Assembly (NCBI GenBank): GCA_947179485.1
Contig: OX359248.1
Location: 44,092,847-44,156,846 of the forward strand
Source: Allacma fusca
Lineage: Eukaryota > Arthropoda > Collembola > Symphypleona > Sminthuridae
Direction: 5' to 3'
Length of the DNA stretch: 64,000 bases
A model generated the notes under the pieces. The model did no database searches and had not been told where the DNA came from. It worked only from the letters and a program-made list of their open reading frames with translations. A program made the position numbers and the translations under genes. Position 1 is the stretch's first letter; each line of letters begins with the position of its first letter. This document shows positions 1 to 12,297 of this stretch, in pieces.

Positions 1-2179
1 TAGCTTGCAGTTAAGAAAGTTTAGCTTGCAGTTAAGAAAGTTTAGCTTGCAGTTAAGAAAGTTTAGCTTGCAGTTAAGAAAGTTTAGCTTGCAGTTAAGA
101 AAGTTTAGCTTGCAGTTAAGAAAGTTTAGCTTGCAGTTAAGAAAGTTTAGCTTGCAGCTAGGAAAGTTAAGCTTGCAGTTAAGAAAGTTTAGCTTCAGTT
201 AAGAAAGTTTAGCTTCAGTTAAGAAAGTTAAGCTTGCAGTTAAGAAAGTTTAGCTTGCAGTTAAGAAAGTTTAGCTTGCAGTTAAATTTAGATTGTAGTT
301 AAGAAAGTTTTGCTTGCAGTTAAGAAAGTTTAGCTTGCAGTTAAGAAAGTTTAGCTTGCAGTTAAGAAAGTTTAGCTTGCAGTTAGGAAAGTTTAGCTTA
401 CAGTTTAGTTTAGCTTGCAGTTAAGAAAGTTTAGCTTGCAGTTAAGAAAGATAAGCTTGCAGTTAGGAAAGTTTAGCTTGCAGTTAAGAAAGTTTAGCTT
501 GCAGTTAAGAAAGTTTAGCTTGCAGTTAAGAAAGTTTAGCTTGCAGTTAAGAAAGTTTAGCTTGCAGTTAAGAAAGTTTAGCTTGCAGTTAAGAAAGTTT
601 AGCTTGCAGTAAAGAAAGTTTAGCTTGCAGAAAGGAAATTTTAGCTTGCAGTTAGGAAAGTTTAGCTTGCAGATAAGAAAGTCTAGCTTGCAGTTAAGGA
701 AGTTTAGCTTGCAGTTAAGAAAGTTTAGCTTGCAGTTAGAAAAGTTTAGCTTGCAGTAAAGAAAGTTAAGCTTGCAGTTAAGAAAGTTTAGCTTGCAGTA
801 AAGAAAGTTTAGCTTGCAGATAAGAAAGTCTAGCTTGCAGTTAAGGAAGTTTAGCTTGCAGTTCGGTTTAGCTTGCTGTTAAGAAAGTTTAGCTTGCAGT
901 TAAGAAAGTTTAGCTTGCAGTTAAGAAAGTTTAGCTTGCAGTTAAGAAAGTTTAGCTTGCAGTTAAGTTGAGCTTGCAGTTAAGAAAGTTTAGCTTGCAG
1001 TTAAAAAAAAATTAGCTTGCAGTTAAGAAAGTTTAGCTTGCAGTTAAGAAAGTTTAGCTTGCAGTTAAGAAAGTTTAGCTTGCAGTTAAGAAAGTTTAGC
1101 TTGCAGATAAGAAAGTTTAGCTTGCAGTTAAGAAAGTTTAGATTGCAGCTAAGTTTAGCTTGCAGTTAAGAAAGTTTAGCTTGCAGATAAGAAAGTCTAG
1201 CTTGCAGTTAAGGAAGTTTAGCTTGCAGTTAGGTTTAGCTTGCAGTTAAGAAAGTTTAGCTTGCAGTTAAAAACGTTTAGCTTGCAGTTAAGAAAGTTTA
1301 GCTTGCAGTTAGGAAAATTTAGCTTACAGTTTAGTTTAGCTTGCAGTTAAGAAAGTTTAGCTTGCAGTTAAGAAAGTTTAGCTTGCAGTTAAGAAAGTTC
1401 AGCTTGCAGTTAAGAAAGTTTAGCTTGCAGTTAAGAAAGTTTAGCTTGCAGTTAAGAAAGTTTAGCTTGCAGTTAAGAAAGTTTAGCTTGCAGTTAGGAA
1501 AGTTTAGCTTGCAGTAAAGAAAGTTTAGCTTGCAGTTAAGAAAGTTTAGCTTGCAGTTAAGAAAGTTAAGCTTGCAGATAAGAAAGTCTAGCTTGCAGTT
1601 AAGGAAGTTTAGCTTGCAGTTAAGAAAGTTTAGCTTGCAGTTAGGAAAGTTTAGCTTGCAGTAAAGAAAGTTTAGCTTGCAGTAAAGAAAGTTTAGCTTG
1701 CAGTTAAGAAAGTTTAGCTTGCAGATAAGAAAGTCTAGCTTGCAGTTAAGGAAGTTTAGCTTGCAGTTAAGTTTAGCTTGCAGTTAAGAAAGTTTAGCTT
1801 GCAGTTAAGAAAGTTTAGCTTGCAGTTAAGAAAGTTTAGCTTGCAGTTAAGTTGAGCTTGCAGTTAAGAAAGTTTAGCTTGCAGTTAAGAAAAATTAGCT
1901 TGCAGTTAAGAAAGTTTAGCTTGCAGTTAAGAAAGTTTAGCTTGCAGTTAAGAAAGTTTAGCTTGCAGTTAAGAAAGTTTAGCTTGCAGTAAAGAAAGTT
2001 AAGCTTGCAGTTAAGAAAGTTTAGCTTGCAGTAAAGAAAGTTTAGCTTGCAGATAAGAAAGTCTAGCTTGCAGTTAAGGAAGTTTAGCTTGCAGTTAGGT
2101 TTAGCTTGCAGTTAAGAAAGTTTAGCTTGCAGTTAAGAAAGTTTAGCTTGCAGTTAAGAAAGTTTAGCTTGCAGTTAAG
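1..2179. repeat. Partial HOR copy plus AAAACG block, 5' edge of window
   Basis: The left edge cuts into a higher-order repeat. The tandem 20-bp CTTCAG units near 190-230 and the TTACAGTTTAG unit near 405 recur 2,244 bp downstream. The middle (about 1,140-2,100) carries a GATTGCAGCTAAG unit and a TTAAAAACG unit (tt at 1,267) that recur with the same internal spacing 6,316 bp later. An A9 run lies at 1,003-1,011. The 21-bp units here show nearly all variant classes of domain I. Confidence 0.8.
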
Positions 2180-4121
2180 TTGAGCTTGCAGTTAAGAAAG
2201 TTTAGCTTGCAGTTAAGAAAAATTAGCTTGCAGTTAAGAAAGTTTAGCTTGCAGTTAAGAAAGTTTAGCTTGCAGTTAAGAAAGTTTAGCTTGCAGTTAA
2301 AAAAGTTTTGCTTGCAGTTAAGAAAGTTTAGCTTGCAGTTAAGAAAGTTTAGCTTGCAGTTAAGAAAGTTTAGCTTGCAGTTAAGAAAGTTTAGCTTGCA
2401 GCTAGGAAAGTTAAGCTTGCAGTTAAGAAAGTTTAGCTTCAGTTAAGAAAGTTTAGCTTCAGTTAAGAAAGTTAAGCTTGCAGTTAAGAAAGTTTAGCTT
2501 GCAGTTAAGAAAGTTTAGCTTGCAGTTAAATTTAGATTGTAGTTAAGAAAGTTTTGCTTGCAGTTAAGAAAGTTTAGCTTGCAGTTAAGAAAGTTTAGCT
2601 TGCAGTTAAGAAAGTTTAGCTTGCAGTTAGGAAAGTTTAGCTTACAGTTTAGTTTAGCTTGCAGTTAAGAAAGTTTAGCTTGCAGTTAAGAAAGTTTAGC
2701 TTGCAGTTAAGAAAGATAAGCTTGCAGTTAAGAAAGTTTAGCTTGCAGTTAAGAAAGTTTAGCTTGCAGTTAAGAAAGTTTAGCTTGCAGTTAAGAAAGT
2801 TTAGCTTGCAGTTAAGAAAGTTTAGCTTGCAGTTAAGAAAGTTTAGCTTGCAGTTAAGAAAGTTTAGCTTGCAGTAAAGAAAGTTTAGCTTGCAGTAAAG
2901 AAAGTTTAGCTTGCAGTTAGGAAAGTTTAGCTTGCAGATAAGAAAGTCTAGCTTGCAGTTAAGGAAGTTTAGCTTGCAGTTAAGAAAGTTTAGCTTGCAG
3001 TTAGGAAAGTTTAGCTTGCAGTAAAGAAAGTTAAGCTTGCAGTTAAGAAAGTTTAGCTTGCAGTAAAGAAAGTTTAGCTTGCAGATAAGAAAGTCTAGCT
3101 TGCAGTTAAGGAAGTTTAGCTTGCAGTTAGGTTTAGCTTGCTGTTAAGAAAGTTTAGCTTGCAGTTAAGAAAGTTTAGCTTGCAGTTAAGAAAGTTTAGC
3201 TTGCAGTTAAGAAAGTTTAGCTTGCAGTTAAGAAAGTTTAGCTTGCAGTTAAGTTGAGCTTGCAGTTAAGAAAGTTTAGCTTGCAGTTAAAAAAAAATTA
3301 GCTTGCAGTTAAGAAAGTTTAGCTTGCAGTTAAGAAAGTTTAGCTTGCAGTTAAAAAAAAATTAGCTTGCAGTTAAGAAAGTTTAGCTTGCAGTTAAGAA
3401 AGTTTAGCTTGCAGTTAAGAAAATTTAGCTTGCAGTTAAGAAAGTTTAGCTTGCAGATAAGAAAGTTTAGCTTGCAGTTAAGAAAGTTTAGATTGCAGCT
3501 AAGTTTAGCTTGCAGTTAAGAAAGTTTAGCTTGCAGTTAAGAAAGTTTAGCTTGCAGTTAGGAAAGTTTAGCTTGCAGTAAAGAAAGTTTAGCTTGCAGT
3601 TAAGAAAGTTTAGCTTGCAGTTAAGAAAGTTAAGCTTGCAGATAAGAAAGTCTAGCTTGCAGTTAAGGAAGTTTAGCTTGCAGTTAAGAAAGTTTAGCTT
3701 GCAGTTAGGAAAGTTTAGCTTGCAGTAAAGAAAGTTTAGCTTGCAGTAAAGAAAGTTTAGCTTGCAGTTAAGAAAGTTTAGCTTGCAGATAAGAAAGTCT
3801 AGCTTGCAGTTAAGGAAGTTTAGCTTGCAGTTAAGTTTAGCTTGCAGTTAAGAAAGTTTAGCTTGCAGTTAAGAAAGTTTAGCTTGCAGTTAAGAAAGTT
3901 TAGCTTGCAGTTAAGAAAGTTTAGCTTGCAGTAAAGAAAGTTAAGCTTGCAGTTAAGAAAGTTTAGCTTGCAGTAAAGAAAGTTTAGCTTGCAGATAAGA
4001 AAGTCTAGCTTGCAGTTAAGGAAGTTTAGCTTGCAGTTAGGTTTAGCTTGCAGTTAAGAAAGTTTAGCTTGCAGTTAAGAAAGTTTAGCTTGCAGTTAAG
4101 AAAGTTTAGCTTGCAGTTAAG
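2180..4121. repeat. Domain I higher-order repeat, copy 1 (1,942 bp)
   Basis: The copy starts at a 17-bp AAGTTGAGC unit. Ordered landmarks follow: a GTTTTGC unit, a CTAGGAAAGTTAAGC unit, paired CTTCAG units (about 2,435-2,470), the AAATTTAGATTG module (about 2,525), the TTACAGTTTAG unit (about 2,645), an AAAGATAAGC unit, two A9 runs (3,289-3,297 and 3,353-3,361) and a GATTGCAGCTAAG unit. The same landmarks recur at an offset of 1,942 bp. One visible difference from copy 2 is TTAAAAAAG here against TTAAGAAAG there, in the GTTTTGC-associated unit. 1,942 is not a multiple of three, so no reading frame is kept from copy to copy. Confidence 0.85.
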
Positions 4122-6230
4122 TTGAGCTTGCAGTTAAGAAAGTTTAGCTTGCAGTTAAGAAAAATTAGCTTGCAGTTAAGAAAGTTTAGCTTGCAGTTAA
4201 GAAAGTTTAGCTTGCAGTTAAGAAAGTTTAGCTTGCAGTTAAGAAAGTTTTGCTTGCAGTTAAGAAAGTTTAGCTTGCAGTTAAGAAAGTTTAGCTTGCA
4301 GTTAAGAAAGTTTAGCTTGCAGTTAAGAAAGTTTAGCTTGCAGCTAGGAAAGTTAAGCTTGCAGTTAAGAAAGTTTAGCTTCAGTTAAGAAAGTTTAGCT
4401 TCAGTTAAGAAAGTTAAGCTTGCAGTTAAGAAAGTTTAGCTTGCAGTTAAGAAAGTTTAGCTTGCAGTTAAATTTAGATTGTAGTTAAGAAAGTTTTGCT
4501 TGCAGTTAAGAAAGTTTAGCTTGCAGTTAAGAAAGTTTAGCTTGCAGTTAAGAAAGTTTAGCTTGCAGTTAGGAAAGTTTAGCTTACAGTTTAGTTTAGC
4601 TTGCAGTTAAGAAAGTTTAGCTTGCAGTTAAGAAAGTTTAGCTTGCAGTTAAGAAAGATAAGCTTGCAGTTAAGAAAGTTTAGCTTGCAGTTAAGAAAGT
4701 TTAGCTTGCAGTTAAGAAAGTTTAGCTTGCAGTTAAGAAAGTTTAGCTTGCAGTTAAGAAAGTTTAGCTTGCAGTTAAGAAAGTTTAGCTTGCAGTTAAG
4801 AAAGTTTAGCTTGCAGTAAAGAAAGTTTAGCTTGCAGTAAAGAAAGTTTAGCTTGCAGTTAGGAAAGTTTAGCTTGCAGATAAGAAAGTCTAGCTTGCAG
4901 TTAAGGAAGTTTAGCTTGCAGTTAAGAAAGTTTAGCTTGCAGTTAGGAAAGTTTAGCTTGCAGTAAAGAAAGTTAAGCTTGCAGTTAAGAAAGTTTAGCT
5001 TGCAGTAAAGAAAGTTTAGCTTGCAGTAAAGAAAGTTTAGCTTGCAGTTAGGAAAGTTTAGCTTGCAGATAAGAAAGTCTAGCTTGCAGTTAAGGAAGTT
5101 TAGCTTGCAGTTAAGAAAGTTTAGCTTGCAGTTAGGAAAGTTTAGCTTGCAGTAAAGAAAGTTAAGCTTGCAGTTAAGAAAGTTTAGCTTGCAGTAAAGA
5201 AAGTTTAGCTTGCAGATAAGAAAGTCTAGCTTGCAGTTAAGGAAGTTTAGCTTGCAGTTAGGTTTAGCTTGCTGTTAAGAAAGTTTAGCTTGCAGTTAAG
5301 AAAGTTTAGCTTGCAGTTAAGAAAGTTTAGCTTGCAGTTAAGAAAGTTTAGCTTGCAGTTAAGAAAGTTTAGCTTGCAGTTAAGTTGAGCTTGCAGTTAA
5401 GAAAGTTTAGCTTGCAGTTAAAAAAAAATTAGCTTGCAGTTAAGAAAGTTTAGCTTGCAGTTAAGAAAGTTTAGCTTGCAGTTAAAAAAAATTAGCTTGC
5501 AGTTAAGAAAGTTTAGCTTGCAGTTAAGAAAGTTTAGCTTGCAGTTAAGAAAATTTAGCTTGCAGTTAAGAAAGTTTAGCTTGCAGATAAGAAAGTTTAG
5601 CTTGCAGTTAAGAAAGTTTAGATTGCAGCTAAGTTTAGCTTGCAGTTAAGAAAGTTTAGCTTGCAGTTAAGAAAGTTTAGCTTGCAGTTAGGAAAGTTTA
5701 GCTTGCAGTAAAGAAAGTTTAGCTTGCAGTTAAGAAAGTTTAGCTTGCAGTTAAGAAAGTTAAGCTTGCAGATAAGAAAGTCTAGCTTGCAGTTAAGGAA
5801 GTTTAGCTTGCAGTTAAGAAAGTTTAGCTTGCAGTTAGGAAAGTTTAGCTTGCAGTAAAGAAAGTTTAGCTTGCAGTAAAGAAAGTTTAGCTTGCAGTTA
5901 AGAAAGTTTAGCTTGCAGATAAGAAAGTCTAGCTTGCAGTTAAGGAAGTTTAGCTTGCAGTTAAGTTTAGCTTGCAGTTAAGAAAGTTTAGCTTGCAGTT
6001 AAGAAAGTTTAGCTTGCAGTTAAGAAAGTTTAGCTTGCAGTTAAGAAAGTTTAGCTTGCAGTAAAGAAAGTTAAGCTTGCAGTTAAGAAAGTTTAGCTTG
6101 CAGTAAAGAAAGTTTAGCTTGCAGATAAGAAAGTCTAGCTTGCAGTTAAGGAAGTTTAGCTTGCAGTTAGGTTTAGCTTGCAGTTAAGAAAGTTTAGCTT
6201 GCAGTTAAGAAAGTTTAGCTTGCAGTTAAG
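4122..6230. repeat. Domain I higher-order repeat, copy 2 (2,109 bp) with a 189-bp internal duplication
   Basis: It has the same landmark order as the preceding copy but is 167 bp longer. The surplus can be accounted for exactly: a nine-unit (189-bp) internal tandem duplication near 4,813-5,190 containing the GTAAAG, TTAGG, GATAAG/GTCTAGC and TTAAGGAAG units, minus one 21-bp unit lost near 6,190, minus one A in the second A run (A8 at 5,484-5,491). This shows how HOR length changes here: by whole units, plus slippage in the A run. Confidence 0.85.
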
Positions 6231-7456
6231 TTGAGCTTGCAGTTAAGAAAGTTTAGCTTGCAGTTAAGAAAAATTAGCTTGCAGTTAAGAAAGTTTAGCT
6301 TGCAGTTAAGAAAGTTTAGCTTGCAGTTAAGAAAGTTTAGCTTGCAGTTAAGAAAGTTTTGCTTGCAGTTAAGAAAGTTTAGCTTGCAGTTAAGAAAGTT
6401 TAGCTTGCAGTTAAGAAAGTTTAGCTTGCAGTTAAGAAAGTTTAGCTTGCAGCTAGGAAAGTTAAGCTTGCAGTTAAGAAAGTTTAGCTTCAGTTAAGAA
6501 AGTTTAGCTTCAGTTAAGAAAGTTAAGCTTGCAGTTAAGAAAGTTTAGCTTGCAGTTAAGAAAGTTTAGCTTGCAGTTAAATTTAGATTGTAGTTAAGAA
6601 AGTTTTGCTTGCAGTTAAGAAAGTTTAGCTTGCAGTTAAGAAAGTTTAGCTTGCAGTTAAGAAAGTTTAGCTTGCAGTTAGGAAAGTTTAGCTTACAGTT
6701 TAGTTTAGCTTGCAGTTAAGAAAGTTTAGCTTGCAGTTAAGAAAGTTTAGCTTGCAGTTAAGAAAGATAAGCTTGCAGTTAAGAAAGTTTAGCTTGCAGT
6801 TAAGAAAGTTTAGCTTGCAGTTAAGAAAGTTTAGCTTGCAGTTAAGAAAGTTTAGCTTGCAGTTAAGAAAGTTTAGCTTGCAGTTAAGAAAGTTTAGCTT
6901 GCAGTTAAGAAAGTTTAGCTTGCAGTAAAGAAAGTTTAGCTTGCAGTAAAGAAAGTTTAGCTTGCAGTTAGGAAAGTTTAGCTTGCAGATAAGAAAGTCT
7001 AGCTTGCAGTTAAGGAAGTTTAGCTTGCAGTTAAGAAAGTTTAGCTTGCAGTTAGGAAAGTTTAGCTTGCAGTAAAGAAAGTTAAGCTTGCAGTTAAGAA
7101 AGTTTAGCTTGCAGTAAAGAAAGTTTAGCTTGCAGATAAGAAAGTCTAGCTTGCAGTTAAGGAAGTTTAGCTTGCAGTTAGGTTTAGCTTGCTGTTAAGA
7201 AAGTTTAGCTTGCAGTTAAGAAAGTTTAGCTTGCAGTTAAGAAAGTTTAGCTTGCAGTTAAGAAAGTTTAGCTTGCAGTTAAGTTGAGCTTGCAGTTAAG
7301 AAAGTTTAGCTTGCAGTTAAAAAAAAATTAGCTTGCAGTTAAGAAAGTTTAGCTTGCAGTTAAGAAAGTTTAGCTTGCAGTTAAGAAAATTTAGCTTGCA
7401 GTTAAGAAAGTTTAGCTTGCAGATAAGAAAGTTTAGCTTGCAGTTAAGAAAGTTTA
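6231..7456. repeat. Domain I higher-order repeat, copy 3 (truncated)
   Basis: The copy begins at the AAGTTGAGC unit 2,109 bp after copy 2 and follows the same order through the GTTTTGC, CTTCAG, AAATTTAGATTG and TTACAGTTTAG modules. It carries only one A9 run (7,319-7,327), where copies 1 and 2 have two. At the GATTGCAGCTAAG unit (7,457) it switches into the AAAACG-type block, so it is an incomplete copy joined to another HOR type. Confidence 0.8.
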
Positions 7457-9077
7457 GATTGCAGCTAAGTTTAGCTTGCAGTTAAGAAAGTTTAGCTTGC
7501 AGATAAGAAAGTCTAGCTTGCAGTTAAGGAAGTTTAGCTTGCAGTTAGGTTTAGCTTGCAGTTAAGAAAGTTTAGCTTGCAGTTAAAAACGTTTAGCTTG
7601 CAGTTAAGAAAGTTTAGCTTGCAGTTAGGAAAATTTAGCTTACAGTTTAGTTTAGCTTGCAGTTAAGAAAGTTTAGCTTGCAGTTAAGAAAGTTTAGCTT
7701 GCAGTTAAGAAAGTTTAGCTTGCAGTTAAGAAAGTTTAGCTTGCAGTTAAGAAAGTTTAGCTTGCAGTTAAGAAAGTTTAGCTTGCAGTTAAGAAAGTTT
7801 AGCTTGCAGTTAGGAAAGTTTAGCTTGCAGTAAAGAAAGTTTAGCTTGCAGTTAAGAAAGTTTAGCTTGCAGTTAAGAAAGTTAAGCTTGCAGATAAGAA
7901 AGTCTAGCTTGCAGTTAAGGAAGTTTAGCTTGCAGTTAAGAAAGTTTAGCTTGCAGTTAGGAAAGTTTAGCTTGCAGTAAAGAAAGTTTAGCTTGCAGTA
8001 AAGAAAGTTTAGCTTGCAGTTAAGAAAGTTTAGCTTGCAGATAAGAAAGTCTAGCTTGCAGTTAAGGAAGTTTAGCTTGCAGTTAGGTTTAGCTTGCAGT
8101 TAAGAAAGTTTAGCTTGCAGTTAAGAAAGTTTAGCTTGCAGTTAAGTTTAGCTTGCAGTTAAGAAAGTTTAGCTTGCAGTTAAGAAAAATTAGCTTGCAG
8201 TTAAGAAAGTTTAGCTTGCAGTTAAGAAAGTTTAGCTTGCAGTTAAGAAAGTTTAGCTTGCAGTTAAGAAAGTTTAGCTTGCAGTAAAGAAAGTTTAGCT
8301 TGCAGATAAGAAAGTCTAGCTTGCAGTTAAGGAAGTTTAGCTTGCAGTTAGGTTTAGCTTGCTGTTAAGAAAGTTTAGCTTGCAGTTAAGAAAGTTTAGC
8401 TTGCAGGTAAGAAAGTTTAGCTTGCAGTTAAGAAAGTTTAGCTTGCAGTTAAGTTGAGCTTGCAGTTAAGAAAGTTTAGCTTGCAGTTAAAAAAAAATTA
8501 GCTTGCAGTTAAGAAAGTTTAGCTTGCAGTTAAGAAAGTTTAGCTTGCAGTTAAGAAAGTTTAGCTTGCAGTTAAGAAAGTTTAGCTTGCAGTTAAGTTG
8601 AGCTTGCAGTTAAGAAAGTTTAGCTTGCAGTTAAGAAAGTTTAGCTTGCAGTTAAGAAAGTTTAGCTTGCAGTTAAGTTGAGCTTGCAGTTAAGAAAGTT
8701 TAGCTTGCAGTTAAGAAAAATTAGCTTGCAGTTAAGAAAGTTTAGCTTGCAGTTAAGAAAGTTTAGCTTGCAGTTAAGAAAGTTAAGCTTGCAGTTAAGA
8801 AAGTTTAGCTTGCAGTAAAGAAAGTTTAGCTTGCAGATAAGAAAGTCTAGCTTGCAGTTAAGGAAGTTTAGCTTGCAGTTAAGAAAGTTTAGCTTGCTGT
8901 TAAGAAAGTTTAGCTTGCAGTTAAGAAAGTTTAGCTTGCAGTTAAGAAAGTTTAGCTTGCAGTTAAGAAAGTTTAGCTTGCAGTTAAGTTGAGCTTGCAG
9001 TTAAGAAAGTTTAGCTTGCAGTTAAAAAAAAATTAGCTTGCAGATAAGAAAGTTTAGCTTGCAGTTAAGAAAGTTTA
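7457..9077. repeat. AAAACG-type higher-order repeat, copy 1 (about 1.62 kb)
   Basis: It starts at GATTGCAGCTAAG and carries the private TTAAAAACG unit (tt at 7,583), a TTAGGAAAATTTAGC unit and a TTACAGTTTAG unit. The block matches 9,078 onwards at an offset of 1,621-1,642 bp, and matches about 1,141-2,100 at an offset of 6,316 bp. The right half (about 8,280-9,030) holds several AAGTTGAGC units and A9 runs at 8,489-8,497 and 9,024-9,032. Confidence 0.7.
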
Positions 9078-11206
9078 GATTGCAGCTAAGTTTAGCTTGC
9101 AGTTAAGAAAGTTTAGCTTGCAGTTAAGAAAGTTTAGCTTGCAGATAAGAAAGTCTAGCTTGCAGTTAAGGAAGTTTAGCTTGCAGTTAGGTTTAGCTTG
9201 CAGTTAAAAAAGTTTAGCTTGCAGTTAAAAACGTTTAGCTTGCAGTTAAGAAAGTTTAGCTTGCAGTTAGGAAAATTTAGCTTACAGTTTAGTTTAGCTT
9301 GCAGTTAAGAAAGTTTAGCTTGCAGTTAAGAAAGTTTAGCTTGCAGTTAAGAAAGTTTAGCTTGCAGTTAAGAAAGTTTAGCTTGCAGTTAAGAAAGTTT
9401 AGCTTGCAGTTAAGAAAGTTTAGCTTGCAGTTAAGAAAGTTTAGCTTGCAGTTAGGAAAGTTTAGCTTGCAGTAAAGAAAGTTTAGCTTGCAGTTAAGAA
9501 AGTTTAGCTTGCAGTTAAGAAAGTTAAGCTTGCAGATAAGAAAGTCTAGCTTGCAGTTAAGGAAGTTTAGCTTGCAGTTAAGAAAGTTTAGCTTGCAGTT
9601 AGGAAAGTTTAGCTTGCAGTAAAGAAAGTTTAGCTTGCAGTAAAGAAAGTTTAGCTTGCAGTTAAGAAAGTTTAGCTTGCAGATAAGAAAGTCTAGCTTA
9701 CAGTTAAGGAAGTTTAGCTTGCAGTTAGGTTTAGCTTGCAGTTAAGAATGTTTAGCTTGCAGTTAAGAAAGTTTAGCTTGCAGTTAAGAAAGTTTAGCTT
9801 GCAGTTAAGTTGAGCTTGCAGTTAAGAAAGTTTAGCTTGCAGTTAAGAAAAATTAGCTTGCAGTTAAGAAAGTTTAGCTTGCAGTTAAGAAAGTTTAGCT
9901 TGCAGTTAAGAAAGTTTAGCTTGCAGTTAAGAAAGTTTAGCTTGCAGTTAAGAAAGTTTAGCTCTCAGTTAAGAAAGTTTAGCTTGCAGTTAAGAAAGTT
10001 TAGCTTGCAGCTAGGAAAGTTTAGCTTGCAGTAAAGAAAGTTTAGCTTGCAGTTAAGAAAGTTTAGCTTGCAGTTAGGAAAGTTTAGCTTGCAGATAAGA
10101 AAGTCTAGCTTGCAGTTAAGGAAGTTTAGCTTGCAGTTAAGAAAGTTTAGCTTGCAGTTAGGAAAGTTTAGCTTGCAGTAAAGAAAGTTAAGCTTGCAGT
10201 TAAGAAAGTTTAGCTTGCAGTAAAGAAAGTTTAGCTTGCAGATAAGAAAGTCTAGCTTGCAGTTAAGGAAGTTTAGCTTGCAGTTAGATTTAGCTTGCTG
10301 TTAAGAAAGTTTAGCTTGCAGTTAAGAAAGTTTAGCTTGCACTTAAGTTGAGCTTGCAGTTAAGAAAGTTTAGCTTGCAGTTAAAAAAAAATTAGCTTGC
10401 AGTTAAGAAAGTTTAGCTTGCAGTTAAGAAAGTTTAGCTTGCAGTTAAGAAAGTTTAGCTTGCAGTTAAGAAAGTTTAGCTTGCAGATAAGAAAGTTTAG
10501 CTTGCAGTTAAGAAAGTTTAGATTGCAGCTAAGTTTAGCTTGCAGTTAAGAAAGTTTAGCTTACAGTTAAGACAGTTTAGCTTGCAGTTAAGAAAGTTTA
10601 GCTTGCAGTTAAGAAAGTTTAGCTTGCAGCTAGGAAAGTTTAGCTTGCAGTTAAGAAAGTTTAGCTTCAGTTAAGAAAGTTTAGCTTGCAGTTAAGAAAG
10701 TTAAGCTTGCAGTTAAGAAAGTTTAGCTTGCAGTTAAGAAAGTTTAGCTTGCAGTTAAGAAAGTTTAGCTTGCAGTTAAATTTAGATTGTAGTTAAGAAA
10801 GTTTTGCTTGCAGTTAAGAAAGTTTAGCTTGCAGTTAAGAAAGTTTAGCTTGCAGTTAAGAAAGTTTAGCTTGCAGTTAAGAAAGTTTAGCTTGCAGATA
10901 AGAAAGTCTAGCTTGCAGTTAAGGAACTTTAGCTTGCAGTTAGGTTTAGCTTGCAGTTAAGAAAGTTTAGCTTGCAGTTAAGAAAGTTTAGCTTGCAGTT
11001 AAGAAAGTTTAGCTTGCAGTTAAGTTGAGCTTGCAGTTAAGAAAGTTTAGCTTGCAGTTAAGAAAGTTTAGCTTGCAGTTAAGAAAGTTTAGCTTGCAGT
11101 TAAGAAAGTTTGGCTTGCAGTTAAGAAAGTTTAGCTTGCAGTTAAGAAAGTTTAGCTTGCAGCTAGGAAAGTTTAGCTTGCAGTAAAGAAAGTTTAGCTT
11201 GCAGTT
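9078..11206. repeat. Second AAAACG-type copy followed by mosaic satellite
   Basis: 9,078 to about 9,950 repeats the previous block (TTAAAAACG at 9,225). From about 10,000 to 10,800 the order changes and includes a TTAGATTTAGC unit (10,284) and a TTACAGTTAAGACAG unit (10,561). Both recur about 10.24-10.26 kb downstream near 20,524 and 20,822. An A9 run lies at 10,383-10,391. A unit with AAGGAACTTTAGC near 10,921 looks private. Confidence 0.65.
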
Positions 11207-12297
11207 AAAAAATTTAGCTTGCAGTTAGGAAAGTTTAGCTTGCAGTTAAGAAAGTTTAGCTTGCAGTTAAGAAAGTTTAGCTTGCAGTTAAATTTAGATT
11301 GTAGTTAAGAAAGTTTTGCTTGCAGTTAAGAAAGTTTACCTTGCAGTTAAGAAAGTTTAGCTTGCAGTTAAGAAAGTTTAGCTTGCAGTTAGGAAAGTTT
11401 AGCTTACAGTTTAGTTTAGCTTGCAGTTAAGAAAGTTTAGCTTGCAGTTAAGAAAGTTTAGCTTGCAGTTAAGAAAGATAAGCTTGCAGTTAAGAAAGTT
11501 TAGCTTGCAGTTAAGAAAGTTTAGCTTGCAGTTAAGAAAGTTTAGCTTGCAGTTAAGAAAGTTTAGCTTGCAGTTAAGAAAGTTTAGCTTGCAGTTAAGA
11601 CAGTTTAGCTTGCAGATAAGAAAGTTTAGCTTGCAGTTAAGAAAGTTTAGATTGCAGCTAAGTTTAGCTTGCAGTTAAGAAAGTTTAGCTTACAGTTAAG
11701 ACAGTTTAGCTTGCAGTTAAGAAAGTTTAGCTTGCAGTTAAGAAAGTTGAGCTTGTAGCTAGGAAAGTTTAGTTTGCAGTTAAGAAAGTTTAGCTTCAGT
11801 TAAGAAAGTTTAGCTTGCAGTTAAGAAAGTTAAGTTTGCAGTTAAGAAAGTTAAGCTTGCAGTTAAGAAAGTTTAGCTTGCAGTTAAGAAAGTTTAGCTT
11901 GCAGTTAAATTTAGATTGTAGTTAAGAAAGTTTAGCTTGCAGTTAAGAAAGTTTGGCTTGCAGTTAAGAAAGTTTAGCTTGCAGTTAAGAAAGTTTAGCT
12001 TGCAGTTAAGAAAGTTTAGCTTGCAGTTAGGAAAGTTTAGCTTACAGTTTAGTTTAGCTTGCAGTTAAGAAAGTTTAGCTTGCAGTTAAGAAAGTTTAGC
12101 TTGCAGTTAAGAAAGATAAGCTTGCAGTTAAGAAAGTTTAGCTTGCAGTTAAGAAAGTTTAGCTTGCAGTTAAGAAAGTTTAGCTTGCAGTTAAGAAAGT
12201 TTGGCTTGCAGTTAAGAAAGTTTAGCTTGCAGTTAAGAAAGTTTAGCTTGCAGCTAGGAAAGTTTAGCTTGCAGTAAAGAAAGTTTAGCTTGCAGTT
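11207..12297. repeat. 1,091-bp higher-order repeat, copy 1
   Basis: The copy is defined by a 20-bp TTAAAAAATTTAGC unit at its left end that recurs exactly 1,091 bp later (TTAAAA at 11,205 and 12,296). Between them lie the AAATTTAGATTG module, the TTACAGTTTAG unit, AAAGATAAGC, two GACAG units (AAGAAAG to AAGACAG) and a TTGAGCTTGTAGC unit. GACAG is a private marker of this block, with relatives near 10.56 kb and 20.82 kb. Confidence 0.8.
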
